The translations under genes were made by a program, and so were the position numbers. The notes beneath the pieces were generated by a model. The model was given only the letters and a program-made list of their open reading frames with translations, made no database searches and had not been told where the DNA came from. A stretch of DNA of 64,000 nucleotides from Gyromitra esculenta (lineage: Eukaryota; Ascomycota; Pezizomycetes; Pezizales; Discinaceae). This document shows, piece after piece, positions 36,038 to 45,788 of the stretch (positions are counted from its first letter, which is position 1; each line of letters opens with the position of its first letter). The stretch lies in contig JBCAML010000003.1 in assembly GCA_038503075.1 (NCBI GenBank), forward strand, positions 1,550,001-1,614,000. The letters run 5' to 3'.

Positions 36038-39000
36038 ATGGAGGCCAGCAGTTCTCACTCTAATTTCGTTCATAGAAACCCTCGACCGAACTACCATCTT
36101 CACCAGAAAAGCACTAGCGCACCGAAATCTAAGATGCCTCCACCAAGCCTCACCTCGCTTCCCCCGGAAGTTCTCCGTCAGACTGCTTGCTACCTCCCTC
36201 TTCCTGAAATACACTCACTTCTGCTGTCCAACCCACGTTCCTTCCATGGACTTCATGACCATACTACAAATTCACCCTCCTTTGTACCTTGGCGCAGGCG
36301 ATTCTTCGCGTATCAGCGAGTCTATATACGTACACTGAGGGAAACACAAGACTGGGCTGTCGATATGGGTTTTCAGGATCGAGGCTGCATTGTAGCTAGC
36401 GGCCAGGTACGATTGAGGACAGCATTGGAACAGGAGCTTGAGGAACTAAGTCAAACTACGGCGAGAGATCTGGGATTGCTGCCAGATTTGGTGGACGGGA
36501 TGCACGTAAATGATAAGGCAATACTCGCGGCATCTGGTTACGAAGGAGATTCTGCAAGTAGCTCTAGCGTTCCTCCTCCTCCGATTTTACTGCCAAGATT
36601 CAGTTTGAACATGATCTTTCATGCATTGGAACACCTTTTTGTGACAGAGCTTAAGTACTTGAGACTGCCATCACTGTTTTGTCCATTATCGGGAATTATA
36701 TATGTCTTGAACAAGAACTATCCGCAAATTGAACTGGTCCAAAAATTTACGCCTGTCCTACTTCTTCCGAAATCTTCATCTCCACCTGGATCAGTGGCAG
36801 AGACGGCAGCAGCATATAAAATATTCACGGCTTACCTTTTATATACATCTCTCGCTCCTAATGACATCCTTGGAGTGCTATCCGACGCACTACTTACACA
36901 TGGAGAAGCCATGTATTCAATAGAAGCAGCTAGAGGAGAACAAGAAATGGCACTGGTCGAATATTTCCATTTTGTCCGACTGTTTCTGATCATGTATGAG
37001 TATGACGAAACTCTTCGGACGGGAAGTATCATTAATGAAGATATTCTAAGTCGCCAAGGGAGGAGGATTCTTGCAGGGAGGTTGGATACGTGGATCAGAG
37101 GATATTTTCGCCCGGAAAGACCCCAGCCACCATCACCGACTCCTGTTGCTCTGACTATAGGATATAATAGTACCACACAGAGTCTATCTCAAATCTCGCG
37201 TCGATTCGAAAGAACAGCATCAGGGGGGTTTGGGACCCCTTCCCCAGGTTCGAGGCAGGGGACGATGTCAAGTAGGACATCGTCTTGGTCATCCTCTAGG
37301 TCGCCCTATCCGAGTTCCTCACCTATAAAATATTCACCTATCGCTAGCCAGAAGAATGTCCCAAGCCCAAATCTTACTAGGGAGCAGGAACATATTGTGA
37401 GGACAGATGTTCATCCAGGTGACCTTGTAAAGGTCAGAGCGTATGCAGGAACGGGGAAAACGATGAGTTTGACGGAATATGCAAAGGCTAGGTACTAATT
37501 TTGATCTCATTGCCAAGTGTATTCGGCCATAGACATGTTCTGATTGTGTCCTTGTGATAGACCCCATGTGAGGTTCTTATATGTTGCGTTTAATAAGAGT
37601 GCCCAGCAAGAAGCAGAGAGAAAATTTCCCCACCAGAATGTGGATTGTAGGTTATTCTTGGGTGTTTTAAACTCTTAGTATGATTTCTTGGAAGTACTAA
37701 ATGTATGAGCCCCGCAGGTAAAACAATGCATTCCATTGCCTTCCGTGTTCTCCATATATTCGCACCTCATATCAAAGATTCCCTTCCTGATTGGAACAAG
37801 ACTATTAAAGATCGTCGCTCGCGGGACGGACGGATGCCAACAATGGAAATCCCACCCTACTCTTTCTCCGCTATACACGTTATCGAGATGCTCGGCCTAG
37901 ATAATGACAAAATAGCATCAGCTATTGCAAACCCGGCCGCGCACTCCAAAATAGGAATCAAGAAACCTCAAGACGGGAAGAAATTGTTCCCTACTACCAA
38001 TGCTGTAGCAGCGGTTATTAAAAGGACATTGGAGAAATATTGGTCGTCGAAGGATCTGGAACTTAATCGAAGGTGTGTTCCATGGGCAATGGTGGAGAAA
38101 TTAGGATTGCGAGGCGATGTGTTGTTGAAGTGGGCGGATGAGCTTTGGAAGGGGATGATGGCCGCAAAAGTTAGGTATATCCCACATGATGGGTACTTGA
38201 AGCTCCTGCATCTTGATGGTGTGCAGAGGGAGCTGGAAGGGACGGGTGTTGGTGGGGCTAGAATTAGTAATGTTGATGGAGTTGGCGGGTTAGAAAGTAT
38301 GCCTGTAAGAGGTGGAGGGGATATAGCGGCATTTTCACAGTACGACGTTATTATGTTTGATGAGGCGCAGGTCTGTATTCGCACTTTCCGAACTTTCCAT
38401 ATATATTGATTGGTTACAGGATTCAAACCCTAGCATGGCCGAAGTTATTCTCCGTCAACGCCCCTGGGCGGGCTTAATCGTTGTTGGAGACCCGTATCAA
38501 AAAATTTATGGGTTTAGGGGAGCGACAAACGAGTGTTTCGACGATGTGACTCACATACCAACATATACTTTCTACCTCACGCACTCCTTTCGCTTCGGGG
38601 ACGAGATTGCGGGTGTTGCTAATGTACTGTTAAGGGCATTGCGTGAAAACGTTGGGGTCAATGGCGTAAGAAGGAAAGATAGTGTCAAGAAGGGCTTGCC
38701 AAAGCGACTGGAAATGTCTTTGGGGCGTTCAAATAAGGAGTTACAGATCCTTAGGCCAGGCAAAGAAGAGGACGGGGGATGTGGGAAGTATACCGTGATC
38801 TTTAGGAAGAATATTAGTAAGCACATTCCGCAACTTCAATAACTGTATCCAAACTCATGCTATGTGGTAGCTTTGGTTGAATATGCAATCGAGTACTGTA
38901 TTTCGCACTGCCACCTACAACACCGAATCGCTCTCCATACAGCCAGAAACTTCTCCAAATCGGCCCTCTTCGCCCTTCTCAGGGCCGCCTACGCCCTCTT

Positions 39001-40084
39001 CCATAAGGGAACTACTACAAAAGTTGGGGTCCTTGCAGGCTACAATTCTTGGCGAGAATTAAAAGACTATGTAGAAGCTGAAAACTCTGAGGACGGCTCT
39101 GGGGGTACCGATTCCCCTGGTTTGGATCTCGTCGTGGGATTGGAAGAACTGATTTCAGAAAAAGACTTCTTACAAACTATCGCAACATGTGAACAGATGG
39201 TGGCCGATACAAAGGATGAAGCAGATGCAGATGTGATTCTAATCACTACACATCAAGCTAAAGGCCAGGAATGGGATCGTGTAATTGTAGCCGACGACTT
39301 CAACCCATCATATTCTCGTCGCGAGAGCTTGGAGAAGTCGAAGCTTTGGAGAGAGGAAATGTTTATGATGTATGTTGCAGTTACTAGAGCGAAGAAGGAA
39401 CTGATTGTTGGAGAGGGGGTCGCGGCTTGGTTGGCGGGGGAGATGGGAGCATATCGATTTTATATTAGTTCAACACAGGGAGAAGGAAAGTGTCCGGTTT
39501 GCTATAGTAGATCAACGGCGTCGGACGATGAGGGTGAAGAGATCGGGGAAATCTATCAGAGGAAGAGGGAGGGTTTGATTATGGGGTATGAGTGTCTTCT
39601 CCCAACCGGTAGTTTTGGGGTGAAAATCGCGGAGCCGAATGCGAGAAGCCGGAGGCCTTTTGGCAGGAAGAAAGATGTGCTTGCGTGTATTTCATGTGTA
39701 CAGCGATGGTTTCATGCAGACCGGCCCGGGACAGATGCGGAATTGGCGGCAATTTCACTCCAACTTATGAGGGTACTCGACAGTTCTAGGAGTGTAGGCA
39801 CCCAAAGTACTCAACGCAAGGCTTTTATCGGACCATTGACTGAGAGGGCTACATTGGCGACAGTGTATCAGCCTACATCAATGCTAGAAAATAGTATGGT
39901 TACGGGGTGGGTGGAGAGTCGGAGCGCGCTAAGCGTTGTAGCGGCTTTGGAGGAAGAGGGAGCGACGATTAGGGTCTTTTTTTGTGATAATCTTGACGAA
40001 GATGAAGAAGAGGAAAGTTTTGACACGGATGATGAGATATATGATTGGTCAGAAGCGTATGATGCTATGATCTTAGAGAGTTGA
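36038..40084 (+). CDS. fbh1: FBH1-like F-box DNA helicase (UvrD/SF1), 1267 aa
   Basis: Five exons: 36038-37491, 37561-37646, 37718-38370, 38420-38816 and 38871-40084, with introns of 49-71 bp. Residues about 33-75 form an F-box-like helix set (LTSLPPEVLRQTACYLPLPE). SF1 helicase motifs follow in order: I, VRAYAGTGKT (about 465-474); Ia, YVAFNKSAQQEA; II, YDVIMFDEAQD, split by intron 3 after the Gln; III, VVGDPYQKIYGFRG (about 752-766); IV, HSFRFGDEIAGVAN; V, TTHQAKGQEWDRVIVADDF (about 988); VI, MMYVAVTRAKKEL (about 1029). FBH1 combines an SCF-recruiting F-box with a 3'-5' helicase that disrupts Rad51 filaments and limits recombination. The tail carries two Cys pairs (CPVC near 1066, CISC near 1135) followed by RWFH, and ends in an Asp/Glu-rich segment. 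Insertions between motifs I and II are longer than I expect. All catalytic motifs are intact. Confidence 0.9.
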
Positions 40085-40840
40085 TGGGCTTTACGTTTAG
40101 TTAGCTTGGGGTAGTAGGATAAAGTATTGTGGGTGCTTTTTGGGGTGGGTATTCTGTTAGGGGATGATGAATAGTATTGCATGTCTTTTATCAAGTTATA
40201 CCTAAGGCGAAGGCTCTCACAAATTATTGGTGAGCATCTGCTATTAATCTTGTCGAGGTCACCGTGAGATCAGTATTGTTGATTTTCTTGCCTGGGTTAG
40301 AATTTACTTTGGAAAGCCCTCTCCCTCTAACGCTCTACTATCAATGAGAGATCATGGATTTAAAGACTTTACTTTTGTACTGTGCATGTTTTGGTCTAGA
40401 TAAGCTACTAAATCGAGACTAAATCTGGATAGGGGGTGCTAGCATCGTAGGTACTAAGCGGGGAACGAAACTACACATTAACTTGAGCATGAGGCTTCCC
40501 TCTACCTAATCCATTACCTTAAGTGGTAAAGCATGGATGTCTATTCTAACCAAATAAAGGTTTCGGGATTCTGAAGGTTGCTGGATTTTCGCTACAAACC
40601 TCTCTACCCCTCTTAAAAATATACCGTAGGAAGGAGTACTCGACTGTACTCTAGTTTAAATTATTCTGTTACAGTGCCATGATAAACTTCATAATATTCA
40701 GTACGAAAGGAAACTACAAGGCATGCATGGATGATAATGTACACAGTTTACCTGCGTTAACATCTAAGAAACCTTGCAGCTATATAATTGCTCGAAAATA
40801 TCTTCTGAAGCCTCCTTTATGTGATATGTAAGACTACGGC
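40085..40840. other. Convergent intergenic region
   Basis: 756 bp between the 3' ends of the helicase (+) and cupin (-) genes. No gene recognised. The stretch around 40510-40580 has a faint tRNA-like look but no B box and no acceptor pairing. Confidence 0.4.
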
Positions 40841-41359
40841 TTATTTCCAAATCCCTAGTAACCCGTTTTTATCCTTCCCCCAAAACGGATCTTCCAAAGG
40901 TAGACCCTTCTCTACACCGTCTCCACCCGGGTTCTCACCACCGTAATTCATATCCCATTGCTTTGCGCCTTTAGGATATGCCCCCACCATGACAAATCCA
41001 TCTACCTCCTTAACGGTGCGGTGTGCTACACCTGCTGGAATCACGATAACATCACCCACCCCTACATCTTCCTCAATTCCACCCTTTGCTGAGGATTCGT
41101 TGTCTGAGATTCCGAATCGCAATCTCGCGTTCCCAGAGAACACTCCGAGAGCTTCGTGTGTCGTCGCGTGGTAGTGCGATTGAGGGTACATTGAGTACCG
41201 CCATTGAGGGATCCAGCCATTTGAGGCGAAGTGCTTTTTAATGGTTTCCGCGGATACAGAGGTTGGAAAAGCAGAGTGGTATATTAGTAATGGGAACTTG
41301 GAATTCGGAATCAGGCCTGTGGTCGAAAGATGGATTATCTGTGGTTTGGGAAGAGTCAT
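40841..41359 (-). CDS. Single-domain cupin protein (YjlB-like), 172 aa
   Basis: Single exon from ATG 41359. Cupin motif 1 is exact: HYHATTHEALGVFSG, i.e. H-x-H-x4-E-x6-G. Motif 2 is GDVIVIPAGVAH, i.e. G-x5-P-x-G-x2-H. The two His of motif 1, the Glu and the motif-2 His would bind a metal. Size and order match small bacterial and fungal cupins related to YjlB, whose substrate is not established. The C-terminus (PKGAKQWDMNYG...DPFWGKDKNGLLGIW) is the family's typical end. No signal peptide, so probably cytosolic. It sits 600 bp downstream of the mannitol-1-phosphate dehydrogenase gene, same strand; a functional link (sugar-related metabolism) is possible but unproven. Confidence 0.88.
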   Translation of the reverse strand: MTLPKPQIIHLSTTGLIPNSKFPLLIYHSAFPTSVSAETIKKHFASNGWIPQWRYSMYPQSHYHATTHEALGVFSGNARLRFGISDNESSAKGGIEEDVGVGDVIVIPAGVAHRTVKEVDGFVMVGAYPKGAKQWDMNYGGENPGGDGVEKGLPLEDPFWGKDKNGLLGIWK

Positions 41360-41958
41360 TTTTTTAGTTCGCTATGGTTCTCAAAGTTGCTTGAGTAGAG
41401 GAGTTGGGGTATGTATCTCGTGCGCGTACTTTTTAATGGCTCAAATGACGTCATCTGACCACTTATTTTCTAGAGTACATTTAATTTAGACTTATGGGGT
41501 ATCCTTCTTAGATATCAGAAAAATGCATGTAAAGGTTTGGTTCCCTTGTACATCTCCAGACACATTGTGCGTCGTGGGGGCCTGGGGGGCCTGGGGCGAT
41601 CGATATTCATTGATCATTATTTATTTACTCAACAGGTACATGTAACCTCGTGAATTATGGTAAGGGTGATCGATAAGAAAGTATAAAGTATTATATCACA
41701 TTCCATCTAACACTCGCCTTTGGCTTTCAGGCAGCCAACAGCGGGTACAGATCGCACAAGATTCAAAACTCAATATAATATAGAAATTCTCTAGCACTAA
41801 ATTTGAAAAGTTTTAACTTCTAAGGAAGCAAAAAAAAAAGCCAAAATCCCCAGTTACTTCTAGGCAAATTATCGCGCTACTCAAAAACAAATTTATAAAC
41901 TCCATAATTTGTCATCATTTCCACAACTGGATCCGAATACATGGGCTGAAGTCTATGA
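41360..41958. other. Intergenic region between two minus-strand genes
   Basis: 599 bp: promoter of the cupin gene and 3' flank of the dehydrogenase gene. Contains TGACGTCA (41448-41455), a perfect CRE/bZIP-type palindrome about 90 bp upstream of the cupin start, TACATGTA (41637), and a GGCCTGGGG direct doublet at 41580-41600. Confidence 0.5.
41448..41455. promoter_or_regulatory. CRE-type TGACGTCA palindrome upstream of the cupin gene
   Basis: TGACGTCA is the canonical full site for CREB/ATF-type bZIP factors (AtfA/Atf1 in fungi, linked to stress responses). It lies about 90 bp upstream of the cupin ATG at 41359, a plausible promoter distance. A single 8-mer can occur by chance. Confidence 0.45.
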
Positions 41959-43152
41959 TCATAAACGCCCTCTCGTTCCTAAATCTTCATAGCTACTCAC
42001 AATCTCCCTGTTTTCGTGCGTGTTTTCTGCAAAGCCGATGACCTCGGCGACAACTCTTGACACGCCCTTCTCTTTGATTTTAGACTTTAACTCCTCGCTT
42101 TGTTCGTCTTCCGAGTTTTCATAATGCAGGGCTGCCGCAATTCCCTTGAGCAGATTATCATACTTCAACCCAAATTCCTCGGCCATTTTCACAGGGCCGA
42201 CCAACCGGTCATCGGGCGACAGCTTCCGGATGGGCTCACGTCCGACACGGACAACGTCGTCTTTGATATAGTGATTGCGAAAGCGCCCTTGAATCTTGTT
42301 GATGTATTTTTCGTGCTCTTTCTGCTCAAAGCCATGCTTCTTGCAGAGCGCGGCACCAGACTCAAGCATAGCGTTCCGTACAACCTCTTCTATCCGTCGG
42401 TCCGATAGCGACTCGTCGACAGTAGCGTAGCCCTTGAGAAACCCAAGGTAAGCGCAAATGGCGTGACCAGTATTGAGGGTGAAAAGCTTGCGCTCAATGT
42501 ATGCCGTCAAGTTGTTTGTCAATGTCATACCTGGAATTTCGAGCTTGGGGCCCTTAATGGCGGGTTCCTCTACTATCCATTCGTGAAAGCTCTCGACGCC
42601 CACCGCGAGGATGCCTTCCTGTTCGTCGGTGAAAGGTGGCACAATACGATCGACAGCGCAGTTGGGGAATCCGATTTTAGCGTCGAGGTACGCTCGGTCT
42701 TCGTCGGAAGTGAGATTTTTCAGAACTTCCTCGTGCAGAAGGGAAGATGCCCCGGGGAGATTTTCACAGGCGATTATATTGAGCTCCGAGGCAACGCCGG
42801 CAGCGCGGCGCGCTTTGAGTCCGATTGCGAGACTGACAGCAACACTTGACAGGATATTGGGGCCTACGGCTGTCGTGACAATTGAAGCTTCTGTAATCGC
42901 TTTCTTCACGTCCTCTTCGTTGGTAGTGAGTATCCCCGAAACATGAGTGATCGTGTCTACCTCGCCATTCCGGTCTAGATCGAGTATATGAACATTGTAT
43001 GAATGGTCCCTATTTAACGCTTCGATAAGAGGCTCGGCGACGTCTGCGAAGATAACCTCATAGCCTGCTTCTGAAAGCAATGCACCGATGAATCCCCGTC
43101 CAATGTTACCGGCTCCAAAGTGAACTGCCCTTTTTTCCGGGGTTGACGGCAT
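41959..43152 (-). CDS. mpdA: Mannitol-1-phosphate 5-dehydrogenase, 397 aa
   Basis: Intronless. Starts MPSTPEKRAVHFGAGNIGRG, the NAD-binding Rossmann glycine motif at the extreme N-terminus, as in fungal MpdA and bacterial MtlD. Other family blocks in order: SYNVHILDLDR, VTTAVGPNILSSVAVSLA, NIIACENLPGASSLL, GFPNCAVDRIVPPF, LTNNLTAYIERKLFTLNTGH, CAYLGFLKGYATVDESLSD, FRNHYIKDDVVRVGREPIRK and KLSPDDRLVGPVKMAEEFG. The Lys, Asn and His of the polyol dehydrogenase active site (ERKL...NTGHA...) are present. It interconverts fructose-6-phosphate and mannitol-1-phosphate with NAD(H), the entry to the fungal mannitol pool. Length matches the family (about 388-400). An in-frame ATG at 43218 would add 22 residues (MIFSLKHLKLRFFSLFSKHS...), basic and hydrophobic; I prefer 43152 because homologues begin there. 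Confidence 0.95.
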   Translation of the reverse strand: MPSTPEKRAVHFGAGNIGRGFIGALLSEAGYEVIFADVAEPLIEALNRDHSYNVHILDLDRNGEVDTITHVSGILTTNEEDVKKAITEASIVTTAVGPNILSSVAVSLAIGLKARRAAGVASELNIIACENLPGASSLLHEEVLKNLTSDEDRAYLDAKIGFPNCAVDRIVPPFTDEQEGILAVGVESFHEWIVEEPAIKGPKLEIPGMTLTNNLTAYIERKLFTLNTGHAICAYLGFLKGYATVDESLSDRRIEEVVRNAMLESGAALCKKHGFEQKEHEKYINKIQGRFRNHYIKDDVVRVGREPIRKLSPDDRLVGPVKMAEEFGLKYDNLLKGIAAALHYENSEDEQSEELKSKIKEKGVSRVVAEVIGFAENTHENREIVSSYEDLGTRGRL

Positions 43153-45475
43153 TTTTCTGGAATGTTTTGAGAAGAGAGAGAAGAAACGAAGTTTTAAATG
43201 CTTTAGAGAGAAAATCATTGTCAGCGATTTTTGAAGGGGTTTATTCGAGGTCTGGGGGGGATGTATTTAGGAGTTGCAGGAAAGAGTAATGGACTTACTC
43301 AATATATATTGCAGCTGTGGTTTTATTGATCACTTATTTATGGGGTTGTAGATGCTATTGCACATGTAAACATGCGAGTCAGACGTTTGCACTCCCAGGC
43401 GAATGTGTTTACAACGCAAAAAAGATGGGATGATCTTTACCGATCAGTTTTGAATTGGTGGGACTATTATTATGTGCTGGTCAGATGTCTAATGATAGAA
43501 CACGTAGATGTAATGGGATAGGAGCACAAAATATCTCAAAGAAATGGGGATATCCGAGTAGATAAGTAGACGGTTGGGCTCTGGATCAGGCTGAATATCG
43601 GCATCTTAGAAAACCGAACTTGCTGAGGCCGAGAGGCTGCTAATTAACCACGAAGGCCGTGGGGTGACTTCCCTGCAAACATCACACGTACGTTAGCGTT
43701 ACGTCAATCCGGTGAATTCTGATCACAGCATTCTCGCGGTGCTACATCGATATCGCTAGCAGCCACGGGATGAGTTGAGTAATATGTATCTAGTACTAGT
43801 AGATACACAAAATAGATAACAATTTATCTACAAGCAAGGGGGTGAGATTCAAGAAAATCTGGTAGTTCAACAGGTTCCTGGATTTTTCCATGCACTGATC
43901 GACTTCCATGAGCGCGGCGTTATCCCGTGTCCAATGCCGTAGCATACAAAGCCACAAACCCCCCGAATAACAAGCAGGTGCGGGGTGTAGTGTTACACCA
44001 AAATGACGACATATGCGAACAACCACCCTCTCCCGGTCGCTTATTTTGCAACAATGAGGGTCAATCTTCAGAGTACATGTATCCGAGAAGGCTGAGGATA
44101 GTCCTAGTGATACATTTAGTTCACCGTGTTTTGTGTATAGTGCTTGTTCTTGCGAAATCTATCTTGCTACGTCCGGTCCTTGCTTCTCTGGATATACGTA
44201 TGTATTTGGATGATCAGTCTGATATTGAGGGACGGTTGGGTACACGAGATTCGCATCGTAATTGCATTTTCGAAATATCGGCACGAAAGGTGAGATCGAG
44301 ATACCTACCGTATACGTGTACCGGGAGGAACCCGGATCCAACTACGGGTTTACGATAGCTAAGGATAGTTATAACAATACGCTGGTTGTTGGTTGCTGTG
44401 ATACCGTACAAACCGGTGAGATGATATATAACCTGCTAAAGGAGACTTGTGCGTGAAAGATAATCTCTACCGCTGTGGGACCCACCCACGCGCAAGCCAC
44501 TCTCGGCGGCGGGTTGTATCCCGCTAGTTTTTACGGTGTATTAGGTTGTTGTGCTGATACTATTAACCCTATTATATTCACATCAATATTGGAATAGCTC
44601 TTGGTAGACCTATTAGGAGTGCTTTGAGATGTGTTGGTAGGCTACCGAGGCTCGAGGCTTGAGGCAACATGTAGTTTGGGACTAGAGAGTATTCGTAGGG
44701 ATACTTATAGGTAGCACTACTTGCGTGGAAGATAATGAAGAGTATAGAGGGCGTGTAAGCCGGTAAGGAAAGCCACGAGGTAATTGAAATAAAAATAATC
44801 GTTTGATTTTTTAGTATTATCCTCGGACTTAAGAGGATTTTGGTCATAAATTATCACTCGAAAGACCTGGAAATCAGCTTGTTGTAGTGGTGGGTACGTA
44901 GAGAGATCAATATCGATCGCTCGCTCGCTTGCTGGGGGAAGGTGAAGCCTCCCCCCTCTACATACTACTTCTGAGTGCCCATATACTGTTTCTCTCACTA
45001 ATCTCCCGCCGAGCCTTTCCCGAACTCGCCTCGGAAACTTCTTGTGTTAGAGCCGATCTAGTCGGCATGCTATGAGAAATATGAAGAGATAGAGGCTACA
45101 TCTAAAGGGGCGGGGCTGAATAGAGAGATGTTAACTTTTGGCGAAGCTATTGCATGGAGAACTATATTGAGCGCTTACTGCTTGAGTCACCAGATCGTAC
45201 CATGAGCAGGGAAAAGTACACGCTTAGGAAGATATGAGTATTTTCTTTGGAACTCAAAACTAGGGGTGCGGAAATGCCATTTTTTTTCGTAGGGGCGGTA
45301 GGTTGAAGGGGATGTCACTATACCTAAGATCTCGATCTGACGTTGGTAGATCTGGATACGAGCCTCCGTAAAGGTGACATACGTGTATTTATCTACGAGT
45401 ATACCTACATGATGTAGCCAGGTCTTAGTGTTCAGCTCACTTATCTTATGTTCATGGAAAGTGTATTCATTTGTA
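43153..45475. other. Intergenic region, no gene recognised
   Basis: Upstream of the dehydrogenase gene (promoter likely at 43220-43500). Contains TACATGTA at 44074 and AAATTATCACTCG at 44848-44860. Short open frames around 43930-44460 on both strands lack domains. A segment at 43942-43962 resembles 51298-51318 (AGCAYACAAAGCCACA), hinting at a shared repeat. Confidence 0.45.
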
Positions 45476-45710
45476 CAGTCCCGTTCAAGAAGTCTCGGCA
45501 TCCCTCATCTCTATTGAGCACAACTGCTGGCGGATTGAGGCTATAATTTTTTTTTAGAAGATAGTTATGTGAAATTGTTAGATGTTATTCAGCATCTCAG
45601 GATTTCCGTAGTCTTCTTCTCTTTTAATCTACTGTTTCCTAGCTCGATACTCGGCTGTTTGGTTTATTATCAATGGTTGGTAGGATGTCAGGACTTTGTG
45701 GATGTGCCTG
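45476..45710. mobile_element. MITE family 'CAGTCnCG', copy 2 (235 bp, TA-flanked)
   Basis: Aligns end to end with the reverse complement of 31098-31329. Landmarks on this strand are CAGTCCCGTTC at the left, GGATTGAGGCTATAATTTTT, ATAGTTATGTGA, ATTCAGCATCT and TTTGGTTTATTATCA, ending CACATCC-type inverted sequence before TA (45711-45712). The left TA is 45474-45475. The right inverted end has decayed more (CAGGCACATCC on the opposite strand). It sits 79 bp beyond the stop of the RBR gene, so probably in or next to its 3' UTR. Confidence 0.82.
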
Positions 45711-45788
45711 TATATATCAGGTGGGAGAGAGGAGCACATTAAGTTTAGCTTTCGAAAAAAATCGCGTACATGTATTGCATCCCCCATC

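Noticed and set aside
40505..40580. Possible tRNA-derived fragment (AAGTGGTAAAGC and a TTCTAA loop)
   Set aside because: No recognisable B box and no acceptor pairing.
43153..43218. 22-residue N-terminal extension of mannitol-1-phosphate dehydrogenase
   Set aside because: In-frame ATG exists, but homologues start at the Rossmann motif; kept only as an alternative start.
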